NCBI GenBank assembly: GCA_947496355.1
Contig: CANMCO010000004.1
Location: forward strand, 310,001-374,000
Direction of reading: 5' to 3'
Length of the DNA: 64,000 nt
DNA from: an uncultured Aquimarina sp.
GTDB lineage: Bacteria > Bacteroidota > Bacteroidia > Flavobacteriales > Flavobacteriaceae
Shown here: piece after piece, positions 8,797 to 17,295 of the stretch
Numbering within the stretch: position 1 is the first letter of the stretch
Layout of the letters: each line of letters opens with the position of its first letter
Translations under genes and position numbers: made by a program
The notes under the pieces: generated by a model
Told to the model about the DNA's origin: nothing
The model's input: the letters and a program-made list of their open reading frames with translations, nothing else
Database searches by the model: none

Positions 8797-8804
8797 TACC
8801 TTTG
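8797..8804 (+). promoter_or_regulatory. TAnnTTTG box of the DEAD-box helicase gene
   Basis: TACCTTTG matches the -7 element. It contains the TTG at 8802 that would otherwise be taken as the start codon. No TTG at -33 is evident. Confidence 0.5.
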
Positions 8805-8825
8805 TACTATCAAAAAAATAATCAA

Positions 8826-10181
8826 TTGACTTTTCGAGATTTAAATTTAAGCACACAGCTTCTCAACGCCCTTGATGATTTGGGGTTCGAAACTCCCACA
8901 CCAATTCAGGAACAAGCTTTTTCTGTGGTGATGTCTGGCAAAGATGTTGTTGGTATAGCACAAACAGGTACTGGTAAAACATATGCCTATATGCTTCCAA
9001 TTATAAGAATGCTAAAATATTCTGTTCAAGAAAACCCCAGAGTATTAGTATTAGTTCCTACCCGTGAGTTGGTGGTACAGGTTGTAGATGAAATCGAAAA
9101 ACTATCTGCTTATATTAATCTGCGAATTACAGGTGTATATGGCGGCACCAATATTAATACACAAAAACAAGCTGTTTCTGAAGGATTAGATATTATTGTA
9201 GCCACACCGGGGCGTTTATACGATCTGGCAGTGAGTAGAGTTTTACAACTAAAATCTATTCAAAAAGTAGTCATTGATGAGGTTGATGTCATGTTGGATT
9301 TAGGGTTCAGACACCAATTAATGAATATTTTTGATATTCTTCCGCAGCAGCGACAAAACATCATGTTTTCTGCTACAATGACAGACGAAGTAGATAAAAT
9401 GATTTCAGAAACATTTGTAAGACCTCAAAAAATATCTGTAGCCAAAAGTGGAACACCGCTAGAAAATATACAACAGTATGGTTATAAAGTTCCAAATTTT
9501 TATACAAAAGTGAATTTATTGGAGCACCTACTTTCTGATAAAGAAACGTTCCATAAAACATTGATTTTTGTTGGGTATAAAAAAATTGCTGATCGCTTAT
9601 TTGAGCAATTGGAACATAAATATGCAGATGAGATTTGTATCATACACTCTAATAAGACTCAGAATTACCGACTACGAAGCATCGAGCAATTCAGAAAAGG
9701 AGAAAACCGTATCCTTATCGCAACCGATGTTATGGCAAGAGGGTTAGATATAGAAAATGTAAGTCAGGTAATCAATCTTGACACTCCAGAATATCCTGAA
9801 AACTATATGCATCGTATTGGTAGAACCGGGCGTGCAGAAAGACAAGGTGTTTCGTTTGTACTTACTACAGAAAAAGAACAGGAATATTTGGATGCTATCG
9901 AAAACTTGATGGAGATGAACATTGAGCAGCTTAATCTACCAACTCAAGTAGAAATATCTGATCAACTCACTCCAGAAGAACAACCTAAGATTAAGGAAAT
10001 CAATAATCCACATAAACGTCCTAATGAAGAAGTTGGTCCTGCTTTTCATGAAAAGAAAGAAAAAAACAGAAAGGTAAATCTTGGTGGAGCTTATCAACGT
10101 GAAATCAAAAAGAAGTATAAGAAACCAAAGACAAAAGGTGATAAAACTTATAATTTAAAAAATAAGAGAAAGAAAAGATAA
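8826..10181 (+). CDS. DEAD-box ATP-dependent RNA helicase
   Basis: About 451 residues. The Q motif (F.DLNLS..L..AL.DLGFETPTPIQ), AQTGTGKT, PTRELV, TPGR, DEVD, SAT and HRIGRTGR are all present. DEVD stands in place of the commoner DEAD but keeps the catalytic residues. The C-terminal 70 residues are a basic, lysine-rich tail of the RhlE type, probably for RNA contact. The frame opens at a TTG (8802) lying inside a promoter box. A TTG at 8826, giving MTFRDLNLS, fits relatives better. A NYN-domain gene follows after two bases, so RNA processing is the likely shared theme. Confidence 0.92.
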   Translation: MTFRDLNLSTQLLNALDDLGFETPTPIQEQAFSVVMSGKDVVGIAQTGTGKTYAYMLPIIRMLKYSVQENPRVLVLVPTRELVVQVVDEIEKLSAYINLRITGVYGGTNINTQKQAVSEGLDIIVATPGRLYDLAVSRVLQLKSIQKVVIDEVDVMLDLGFRHQLMNIFDILPQQRQNIMFSATMTDEVDKMISETFVRPQKISVAKSGTPLENIQQYGYKVPNFYTKVNLLEHLLSDKETFHKTLIFVGYKKIADRLFEQLEHKYADEICIIHSNKTQNYRLRSIEQFRKGENRILIATDVMARGLDIENVSQVINLDTPEYPENYMHRIGRTGRAERQGVSFVLTTEKEQEYLDAIENLMEMNIEQLNLPTQVEISDQLTPEEQPKIKEINNPHKRPNEEVGPAFHEKKEKNRKVNLGGAYQREIKKKYKKPKTKGDKTYNLKNKRKKR

Positions 10182-10183
10182 TC

Positions 10184-10945
10184 ATGGACCTAAATCTTGC
10201 AGTACTAATAGACGGTGATAATATTCCATCTTCCTATATTAAAGAAATGATGGAGGAAATTGCTAAATATGGTAATCCTACAATCAAAAGAATTTATGGA
10301 GATTGGACGAACCCAAATCTTACAAAGTGGAAGAAAATTCTTCTCGAAAATGCCATAACTCCGATTCAGCAATATGGATACACCAAAGGTAAAAATGCAA
10401 CAGATTCTGCAATGATTATTGACGCAATGGATATTCTATATTCCGAAAAAGTTAATGGTTTTTGTCTGGTATCTAGTGATAGCGATTTTACTCGTTTGGC
10501 AACTAGACTTCGTGAGGCCGGAATGAAAGTTTTCGGGATAGGCGAAAAGAAAACACCTAATCCTTTTATTGTTGCTTGCGATAAATTCATTTATCTCGAA
10601 ATCCTAAAATACCAATCTGAAGAAGATGAACCGGAATCAGCTAATAAAAAATCCGATAGTAAGAGTAATGTAGATAAGATAACCCCAAAAGATATTAGAT
10701 TAATCACCTCAACGATATCGGATTTGGGTGATGATGATGGCTGGGCTTTTTTGGGAGATGTTGGGAGTTTATTACAAAAAAAGCAACCAAATTTTGACTC
10801 TAGAAACTATGGATTCCAAAAACTAACTCCGTTGATCCAATCCATTAAAAGTTTTGAAATAGAGCAACGTGAAGCTTCAAAAGGACGTTCTAAGTTAATA
10901 TATGTCCGAAATAAAAAACAAAAAAGAACAAACACTAGAAAATAA
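10184..10945 (+). CDS. NYN-domain (LabA/DUF88) protein with OST-HTH
   Basis: 253 residues. The N-terminal NYN domain is PIN-like and keeps the acidic metal-binding residues D10/D12 (IDGDN), D74 and D99/D101 (SSDSD). The C-terminal 85 residues resemble an OST-HTH/LOTUS RNA-binding domain (DDGWAFLGDVGSLLQKK, then NYGFQKLTPLI). NYN proteins of this type are predicted or demonstrated RNases. It starts two bases after the DEAD-box helicase gene, suggesting co-expression in RNA decay or structure remodelling. Confidence 0.9.
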   Translation: MDLNLAVLIDGDNIPSSYIKEMMEEIAKYGNPTIKRIYGDWTNPNLTKWKKILLENAITPIQQYGYTKGKNATDSAMIIDAMDILYSEKVNGFCLVSSDSDFTRLATRLREAGMKVFGIGEKKTPNPFIVACDKFIYLEILKYQSEEDEPESANKKSDSKSNVDKITPKDIRLITSTISDLGDDDGWAFLGDVGSLLQKKQPNFDSRNYGFQKLTPLIQSIKSFEIEQREASKGRSKLIYVRNKKQKRTNTRK

Positions 10946-10960
10946 TAGTCTTCAATACAA

Positions 10961-11527
10961 ATGGCCTCCATATTCGCACATGCACTTTCGGCTTACGCAT
11001 TTGGTAAAAGTTTTTCTGAAGAAATAGCTACTAGAAAATTTTGGATATTAGGAATTGTATGTGCTGTAATACCTGATGCAGACGTAATAGGGTTCAAGTT
11101 TGGTATAGCCTACGAAGGTTTTTGGGGACATAGGGGTTTTTCTCATTCATTATTATTTGCAATACTCCTTGGTATCTTAGTTACTTTTATTTTTTACAAT
11201 AAAAAATTCTCTTATAAAAGTGGGCTTCCTCTTATTCTTTACTTCACCATTTGTAGTGCTTCTCATGGAATCTTGGATGCCATGACTACGGGTGGCTTAG
11301 GAGTTGCCTTCTTTTCGCCCTTTGATAATATAAGGTATTTTTTTCCTTGGAGACCAATTCAAGTTTCTCCAATTGGGGCTAGTAAGTTTTTTAGTATTTG
11401 GGGCATTAAAGTATTGTTAAGTGAATTGATCTGGGTAGGAATTCCGGCTGGGATTTATATATTAGTAATGCGTTATGCTAAAAAGAAAAAAAACATCTCT
11501 AACCTTGATGATAAGAAAATCAACTAA
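10961..11527 (+). CDS. Metal-dependent hydrolase, YdjM/DUF457 family membrane protein
   Basis: 188 residues with several hydrophobic helices. Family motifs are FAHALSAYAFG near the N-terminus, IPDADVIGF, HRGFSHSLLFA and SASHGILDAMTTGG, whose histidines and aspartates would bind metal on the membrane face. This matches the LexA-regulated YdjM family; the substrate is unknown. The C-terminal 20 bases overlap the start of the metallo-beta-lactamase gene, so the two are probably in one transcript. Confidence 0.88.
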   Translation: MASIFAHALSAYAFGKSFSEEIATRKFWILGIVCAVIPDADVIGFKFGIAYEGFWGHRGFSHSLLFAILLGILVTFIFYNKKFSYKSGLPLILYFTICSASHGILDAMTTGGLGVAFFSPFDNIRYFFPWRPIQVSPIGASKFFSIWGIKVLLSELIWVGIPAGIYILVMRYAKKKKNISNLDDKKIN

Positions 11528-12260
11528 GCTAGTTTTATTATTAATTTTATGTATAAGTTTTAACTCTTGTAAAAGAGAGAAGGAATCAAAAATTATTAAT
11601 ATCTCTAAAGAACTACAAATCACTCAACTCAGTGACAATAGCTATATTCATACTTCTTATATTTATTTAGAAAGTGGATCTAAATTCCCTAGCAATGGTT
11701 TTATTTATGCTGATAATAAAAAAGCGTATGTATTTGACACTCCGGCAAATGACCAAGCAACTTTAGAATTAATAAATTGGTTAAAACAGGATAAAAATGT
11801 TAGCATAAAAGGTGTTGTATTTAATCATTTTCATAGAGATTGTACAGAAGGTGCTGATATTCTTAAAAAGGAAGGAATTCCCACTATTGCCAGTAAAAAG
11901 ACTGCAAAATTAATGTTAACCAAAAATTACCCAGAGCCTAATTTGTTATTCAAAGAGCATATTACATTACAAATAGAAAACAAAACAATTGTTAATCAAT
12001 TCTTTGGAGAAGCTCATACATCTGATAATATTATCTCATATTTTCCCGATGAAAAAATCATATTTGGAGGATGTATGATTAAAAGCCTTGATGCTAAAAA
12101 AGGGAATCTTGAAGATGCTAATATAAACGAATGGTCAAATACAGTTTCTAAAATCAAAGATACATATCCCGAAGTAGAAATTGTAATTCCTGGGCATGGT
12201 GACTTTGGTGATCAAAGTTTATTGGATTATACCATTTCACTATTTAAAACAAAAGAATAA
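11508..12260 (+). CDS. Subclass B1 metallo-beta-lactamase, lipoprotein
   Basis: 250 residues from the ATG at 11508. The signal ends in a lipoprotein-like cysteine (C21), so it is likely membrane-anchored, as NDM-1 is. All B1 zinc ligands are present: H107, H109 and D111 (HFHRD), H170 (EAHTSDN), C189 (GGCMIK, with the B1 lysine K192) and H230 (IPGHG). GNLEDANINEW and the DTP strand before the first motif are also typical of B1. B1 enzymes hydrolyse penicillins, cephalosporins and carbapenems with two zincs; activity here is predicted only. The upstream gene overlaps by 20 bases and an ABC exporter follows after 2 bases. Confidence 0.92.
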   Translation: MIRKSTKLVLLLILCISFNSCKREKESKIINISKELQITQLSDNSYIHTSYIYLESGSKFPSNGFIYADNKKAYVFDTPANDQATLELINWLKQDKNVSIKGVVFNHFHRDCTEGADILKKEGIPTIASKKTAKLMLTKNYPEPNLLFKEHITLQIENKTIVNQFFGEAHTSDNIISYFPDEKIIFGGCMIKSLDAKKGNLEDANINEWSNTVSKIKDTYPEVEIVIPGHGDFGDQSLLDYTISLFKTKE

Positions 12261-12262
12261 GA

Positions 12263-14026
12263 ATGAGAGAATTCAAGGATAAAAAATCAGAAAAAAAATC
12301 AAAAGTTACCATTGGGCAAGCTTTTAAAACCATCATATGGCCTAGACGAAATCTTGTTTTTATTGGATTACTTCTTATTGTTCTAAGTAGACTTGCCAGT
12401 TTAGTATTACCCGTAACTAGTAAATATCTTATGGATGACGTAATTGCCAAAAAAGATTATGAAATGCTAAAGTTATTATTAGTTGGTGTTGGAGGAGCTA
12501 TATTAGTGCAAGCAATAACTTCATTCTTATTAACCAGAATATTAAGTGTACAAGCTCAATTTTTGATTTCAGAATTAAGAGCTCAGGTACAGAAAAAAGT
12601 ACTTTCATTACCTATTAGTTTTTTTGACAACACAAAATCAGGAGCTCTCGTGTCTAGAATCATGAGTGATGTTGAGGGAGTTCGAAACTTAATAGGCACC
12701 GGATTGGTACAGTTGGTTGGCGGAACAATAACAGCGATTATTTCACTAGTGCTACTTATTCGAATTAGTCCGTCTATGACAATATTTGTACTCGTGCCAG
12801 TATCTATATTTGGGATTGTTGCCTTAAAAGCATTTAAGTATATAAGACCAATATTTAGAAAAAGAGGCGTAATCAATGCCGAAGTAAAAGGCAGATTAAC
12901 AGAAACCCTTGCAGGAGTGCGGGTAATAAAAGGGTTTAATGCTGAAGCACAAGAAAATAAAACATTTGAAGATGGCGTTGACCGTTTATTCCAAAATGTA
13001 AAAAAGAGTTTAACAGCTACTGCATTAATGACCAGTTCCTCTACTTTTCTTCTAGGAATAGCGTCTACCGGAATTATGGGAATTGGAGGGTACAAAATTA
13101 TGATTGATGAATTAACTGTTGGTGATTTTCTGTCATTCACCCTTTTACTTGGGTTTATGATTGCTCCAATTGTTCAAATGAGTAATATCGGAAGTCAATT
13201 AACCGAAGCCCTTGCAGGGTTAGATCGAACTGAGGAACTAATGAATATGACTCCAGAAGAGGAGATTGAAGATAGAACTGTAGAGCTTGAAGAAATAAAA
13301 GGAGATATAATTTTTGATAATGTGTCTTTTTCATATGAAGAAGGAAAAGAAGTACTACATAATATTAGTTTTAGGGCTCCCTCGGGTTCGGTTACGGCGC
13401 TTGTGGGCAGTTCGGGATCGGGGAAATCTACAATTGCTGGATTATCAGCTACATTCTTGAACCCAAAATCCGGACTTATTACAATAGATAGCCATGATAT
13501 TTCTAAAATCAAATTAAATAGCTATCGTCGTAACCTTGGCGTAGTTTTACAAGATGAATTTTTGTTTGAAGGGACTATACGACAAAATATACTTTTCCCT
13601 AGACCTGATGCTACTGAAGAGCAATTATTACAAGCGGTAAAGGCAGCATACGTAAATGAATTTACAGATCGTTTTGATGATGGACTAGATACCCTAATCG
13701 GAGAACGAGGTGTCAAACTATCTGGAGGTCAACGTCAACGAATTGCCATCGCAAGAGCTATTCTTGCTAATCCTAAAATTATTATACTTGATGAAGCTAC
13801 ATCTAACCTGGACACAGAAAGCGAAGCTTTAATACAAAAAAGTCTTGGTGAATTAATGAAAGGTAGAACAACCTTCGTAATTGCTCATAGATTAAGTACA
13901 ATCAAAAAAGCAGATCAAATTTTGGTAATCGAATCAGGCAAAATTGCAGAACGGGGCAATCATGATGAACTAATTACTGCAGAGGGGAGATATTTTGATC
14001 TATATACGTATCAGGCCAGAATTTAA
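12263..14026 (+). CDS. ABC transporter ATP-binding/permease protein (MsbA type)
   Basis: 587-residue half-transporter that would work as a homodimer. Six membrane helices lie in residues about 25-315. The nucleotide-binding domain has Walker A GSSGSGKST (382-390), signature LSGGQRQR (486-493), Walker B IIILDEATS and an H-loop (IAHRLS). All catalytic motifs are intact. The family exports lipids, peptides or drugs; the substrate cannot be told. It starts two bases after the metallo-beta-lactamase gene. That may be functional linkage or simple operon packing. Confidence 0.93.
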   Translation: MREFKDKKSEKKSKVTIGQAFKTIIWPRRNLVFIGLLLIVLSRLASLVLPVTSKYLMDDVIAKKDYEMLKLLLVGVGGAILVQAITSFLLTRILSVQAQFLISELRAQVQKKVLSLPISFFDNTKSGALVSRIMSDVEGVRNLIGTGLVQLVGGTITAIISLVLLIRISPSMTIFVLVPVSIFGIVALKAFKYIRPIFRKRGVINAEVKGRLTETLAGVRVIKGFNAEAQENKTFEDGVDRLFQNVKKSLTATALMTSSSTFLLGIASTGIMGIGGYKIMIDELTVGDFLSFTLLLGFMIAPIVQMSNIGSQLTEALAGLDRTEELMNMTPEEEIEDRTVELEEIKGDIIFDNVSFSYEEGKEVLHNISFRAPSGSVTALVGSSGSGKSTIAGLSATFLNPKSGLITIDSHDISKIKLNSYRRNLGVVLQDEFLFEGTIRQNILFPRPDATEEQLLQAVKAAYVNEFTDRFDDGLDTLIGERGVKLSGGQRQRIAIARAILANPKIIILDEATSNLDTESEALIQKSLGELMKGRTTFVIAHRLSTIKKADQILVIESGKIAERGNHDELITAEGRYFDLYTYQARI

Positions 14027-14103
14027 TACGCTAAAATTTCCTTAAAACCTGTAGAGATCTACTACTTCAACCGACTTACTTTTAAAATAGTCAGGATGAA
14101 TAA

Positions 14104-14289
14104 GATATTGAATTCAAATCCTATGATAGAGGATCACTTACTATTGATACAAATGGGACCACCTGGAAATTAAATGAAAATAGATTAGAGAATACCCAAA
14201 CCAAAGAGAAACTGGAACGTCTACCTTCTCATAACACATTTTGGTTTGGTTACCAGGCTGCTTTTCCTGGAGTAATTTTGATTAAGTGA
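14104..14289 (+). pseudogene. Remnant of a DUF3179-family gene (C-terminal end)
   Basis: An open frame with no start codon ends at a stop at 14287-14289. Its translation contains a GTTWKL strand and ends with LERLPSHNTFWFGYQAAFPG. This resembles the C-terminus of DUF3179 proteins (typically ..L..L....FWF.W.AF.P..). The frame is stopped immediately upstream, and no N-terminal part is visible in the preceding 75 bases. I read it as a decayed or truncated copy. The rest of the gap from 14027 to 14376 holds nothing recognisable. Confidence 0.5.
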
Positions 14290-14376
14290 AAATGACCACA
14301 CAAAAATTGATATTAAACAAAGTAACCGACTGAAAATTAATCATCTACTCCTAAAAGACAAACTTGTAAAATCATA

Positions 14377-14763
14377 ATGATGAATAGTAAAATCTTAAAG
14401 TTCATTTTTATCATTCCATTTTTACTTTTAGGGTGTAATAATGATGATGATGAAACTGACTGTCTTTTTAATAATCCAATACAGGATTTATCTTGGCTAA
14501 ATGAAAAAATTACTGAAATAGAAAATACATCAGGCGATTTATTAAAATATCAGTTTATTGATCAGGCAATATGTCGGGAAAGTTTATTTCATAAAGGGAA
14601 AACAATTTTCGTCTTTAATGATTGCTGCCCCAATTGCAACACTGTAGTATCAGTGTATAGTTGTGATGGGGAATTTATTGGATTAATTGGTGCTACAGAT
14701 GGTTTTATTAATCCAAATCGTATTATAGATTCCAAGAGTATATGGTTTCCAGACAATTCTTAG
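14377..14763 (+). CDS. Small lipoprotein, unknown function
   Basis: 128 residues with a lipoprotein signal ending LLLGC (C20) followed by an acidic NNDDDET linker, typical of flavobacterial surface lipoproteins. The mature part carries six further cysteines: CLFN, ICRES, DCCPNCN and YSCDG. The CCPNC cluster is near the middle. The fold is not one I can name. It starts 87 bases after the DUF3179 remnant and is likely its own unit. Confidence 0.75.
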   Translation: MMNSKILKFIFIIPFLLLGCNNDDDETDCLFNNPIQDLSWLNEKITEIENTSGDLLKYQFIDQAICRESLFHKGKTIFVFNDCCPNCNTVVSVYSCDGEFIGLIGATDGFINPNRIIDSKSIWFPDNS

Positions 14764-14869
14764 TGCCCAATACCTATCGATTGAGGATCATTTATATCTA
14801 TCTCTGTCCAATTTAAAACCAATCTTAACTTAGGATTTGATATTTTTAGAATACAAAAAAATCAAAACT

Positions 14870-15109
14870 ATGGAAAATAATATCAGAGGTGGTGATGCAC
14901 CCATAGCGTGCGAATTAGAAGCAGATAAAAACTATGCATGGTGTAGTTGCGGGCATAGTGCAGATCAACCGTTTTGCAATGGCAATCACAAAAAAGAAGG
15001 AGGAACGAATCCTGTAATTTTTAGTATAGAAGAAACCAAAGAAGCATATTTATGTACCTGCAAACAAACGAACAACCCTCCGTACTGTGATGGGTCTCAT
15101 AAGAATTGA
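14870..15109 (+). CDS. Double CDGSH iron-sulfur protein
   Basis: 79 residues made of two tandem CDGSH-type motifs, each with the 3Cys-1His pattern of a [2Fe-2S] site: CSCGHSADQPFCNGNH (about residues 23-38) and CTCKQTNNPPYCDGSH (about 62-77). There is no membrane anchor, so it is a soluble bacterial relative of mitoNEET/Miner2. The role is probably redox or cluster transfer. The ATG at 14870 is used; the upstream in-frame extension (TTG at 14837) adds no conserved sequence. A strong terminator follows. Confidence 0.9.
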   Translation: MENNIRGGDAPIACELEADKNYAWCSCGHSADQPFCNGNHKKEGGTNPVIFSIEETKEAYLCTCKQTNNPPYCDGSHKN

Positions 15110-15113
15110 TGAA

Positions 15114-15158
15114 AAATTCTTGTTCAATAAATAGTTTGAACAAGAATTTCTTTTTTTC
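15114..15158 (+). terminator. Terminator after the CDGSH gene
   Basis: Perfect 14-base stem AAATTCTTGTTCAA / TTGAACAAGAATTT, eight-base loop, then a run of seven T. It probably also serves the convergent membrane-protein gene. Confidence 0.85.
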
Positions 15159-15168
15159 CAAAAACAAC

Positions 15169-15615
15169 TTATTCTTTTATTCCTTCATCTTGTAACCAAG
15201 TAAATATAATTGTTACTACCCTGGAAACTACAAAAACTATGAATCCAAAAATGGTAGGTAATGCAGATACCTTTAACCCACCAGCCAACATTGGTGTAGA
15301 AATTTCTCCTAACATTTCGATCTTATCAAATGCCGCTACCAATCCAATTAATTGTCCCAATACGCCCCAAACTAGTGTCAAGAGACCGATTGAATTAATC
15401 AGATTTATATATTTTGTAGATGACAACTCCTTTTTTCTCATTGCTAATACACTTCTTATAGCGAGAAAAAACACTAATAAAAGCATTATTAGTATCGGAG
15501 TCATAAATAACATTCCTCCATGCCGCATGAAGTCAAAGAAAGAAATGAAAAGTAAATTATTTTGTAGCATCAAAACGGTAAGTGAAATCATAATTTTTAG
15601 TATTAGATTAAACAT
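15169..15615 (-). CDS. MotA/TolQ/ExbB proton-channel family protein
   Basis: 148 residues with four predicted membrane helices. The segment from GLLTLVWGVLGQLIGL to AAFDKIEMLG, then MLAGGLKVSALPTIFGF, matches the conserved core of MotA/TolQ/ExbB channels. It is shorter than typical ExbB (about 220 residues), and no ExbD/TolR partner is adjacent. The partner may be encoded elsewhere. The neighbour upstream is an alpha/beta hydrolase on the same strand, 28 bases away. Confidence 0.75.
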   Translation of the reverse strand: MFNLILKIMISLTVLMLQNNLLFISFFDFMRHGGMLFMTPILIMLLLVFFLAIRSVLAMRKKELSSTKYINLINSIGLLTLVWGVLGQLIGLVAAFDKIEMLGEISTPMLAGGLKVSALPTIFGFIVFVVSRVVTIIFTWLQDEGIKE

Positions 15616-15643
15616 AGTATTTTTTAACTAGAATGTTTTTTCA

Positions 15644-17092
15644 TTATTCATTTTTCTTTAATATTGATACTTCTGGATAATTTTCTTTAGAGAAACTATG
15701 AATCATATCTATGTTTTCGCCTTTTATATATTTATTAAAAAAGTGTAAGATTAACTTATTCGTAACTTGAGTCATTCTTTTGGGTACTATTGATCCTGTT
15801 TCAGTTAATGAATTAACTTTAGTCCAATACGATAAATCTCCAAAATTAGCATGGCCAGTAGATGCTATTGTTACTTCAAAAAAATCATTTTTTGCAACTT
15901 TTTCATATACATAAAAATTAGGGGTAAAAAAGTTTTTATAATCTCTATCTGCATGCATCACCATTAAAGGTTTATTTAAAGTAGTGTCAATTAGTCTTCC
16001 AAATTGAGCTCCATCCATATTGATTACAGCTCTAATCCTTTTATTTACAGATGCATTTTGCACTACAGCAGCTCCACCCCAAGAGTGACCCAAAAGCCCT
16101 ATTCTATCAATACTTAATTTTTGAAATAAAAACCCATCAGGATCTCGATTTATAATTTCTAATTGATCTATGACAAAAGAAATATCCTTTGACCATCTAT
16201 CTAAGCTTTTAAAATATGGAAGTTCTTGTATAATTTCATAAGTTGATTTATCACGTAACAAAGAGTCTTTTGAATGTAAAGCAAGATTCATTTTCTTTTC
16301 AATTAAATTAAAATCTAATCCTTTGTCCATGTAGTCTATATTTTCTTGACTCCATTGTAATTTCCTTCCTTTATATTCTGTAAGAAAAGATTCGTAAATA
16401 TGATCAATTCCAACCACCACATATCCTTGACTTACTATTTCTTCAATAATAGAAGTATATACTTCACAATTCCAAAGTAATCCATGAGACATTACAATAA
16501 TTGGTAATTGTTCATTCCTTGTAATGGGTAGTGACTTTTGGGTATGGGTTTTGGTAAGATCAAAATGCGTTGCAATAAAAGAAGGCATATTTTTACTTTC
16601 TACAAAAGCTTCAGCATACCCTTGATCCATATATCGTTTAGGGTTTGTGACTTTCTGATCAGAAGGATACCATATATGTGCGGTTAATTTTCTGTGATCT
16701 CCAACCTCTTTTGTAAGTACTTCCTGTCGTGTTTGATCCTCTAAGTATAAAGATTGTAACCCTATTGAAAAGGAACCCGATGGTTCGGGAAACTTCATTA
16801 CTGGCATTAAAATTCCCAAAACAAAGCTTACACCACAAAATAGTATACCAAAACTTGACAAAATGATCTTTAACCATTTTTTGGTAATTAATTGGTAGTA
16901 AAAGAATAACCCAAATAAAAATGAGAGATACCCTAAGTAAAGTTGCCATCTATTACCTTCAATTACCAGATGAAGTATTAAAAACGATACACTAGCATAA
17001 AACAGCCATTTTTTGATTGATAAATATTTTGTAAAAAAAGCTATTAAAAGCCCAATAACGGATAGAAGTAAAAACAACTCAAAGATTCTCAT
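15644..17092 (-). CDS. Membrane-anchored alpha/beta hydrolase (PAF-acetylhydrolase-like)
   Basis: 482 residues. The first 115 hold four or five hydrophobic helices. An alpha/beta hydrolase domain follows, resembling platelet-activating-factor acetylhydrolase/dienelactone hydrolases. It has an oxyanion region IVMSHGLLWN, the nucleophile elbow GLLGHSWGG, an acid after INMDGAQFG/MVMHADRD, and a late histidine in STGHANFGD. It is probably an esterase or lipase acting outside the cytoplasm. It lies next to the ExbB-like gene and is divergent from the LytS/LytTR pair. Confidence 0.82.
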   Translation of the reverse strand: MRIFELFLLLSVIGLLIAFFTKYLSIKKWLFYASVSFLILHLVIEGNRWQLYLGYLSFLFGLFFYYQLITKKWLKIILSSFGILFCGVSFVLGILMPVMKFPEPSGSFSIGLQSLYLEDQTRQEVLTKEVGDHRKLTAHIWYPSDQKVTNPKRYMDQGYAEAFVESKNMPSFIATHFDLTKTHTQKSLPITRNEQLPIIVMSHGLLWNCEVYTSIIEEIVSQGYVVVGIDHIYESFLTEYKGRKLQWSQENIDYMDKGLDFNLIEKKMNLALHSKDSLLRDKSTYEIIQELPYFKSLDRWSKDISFVIDQLEIINRDPDGFLFQKLSIDRIGLLGHSWGGAAVVQNASVNKRIRAVINMDGAQFGRLIDTTLNKPLMVMHADRDYKNFFTPNFYVYEKVAKNDFFEVTIASTGHANFGDLSYWTKVNSLTETGSIVPKRMTQVTNKLILHFFNKYIKGENIDMIHSFSKENYPEVSILKKNE

Positions 17093-17248
17093 AAACTATA
17101 ATGGTTTTATTCTGAATCAAAATTAGAACGTTATATTCTTATATATTTTTAATTACGGCAAATAGCAAGATTAGTTATGGTTATAACAAAATCAATTGTA
17201 AATCTGTAAAACATCTTGTAAAATCCGTTATTCATCTGAATAATGAAT

Positions 17249-17256
17249 TAGTTTTG
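17249..17256 (+). promoter_or_regulatory. TAnnTTTG box of the LytS-type kinase gene
   Basis: TAGTTTTG matches the -7 element and contains the TTG at 17254 at the open end of the kinase frame. No -33 TTG is found at the usual distance. Confidence 0.4.
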
Positions 17257-17295
17257 AAAAAATATATAGATATTATAAACTATTTTTTATCATTT

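Noticed and set aside
11475..12260. Metallo-beta-lactamase starting at 11475
   Set aside because: The extra 11 residues precede a normal lipoprotein signal beginning at the ATG at 11508; the longer form would bury it.
12583..13140. 185-codon frame opposite the ABC transporter
   Set aside because: A shadow of the ABC transporter gene, with low-complexity sequence and no motif.
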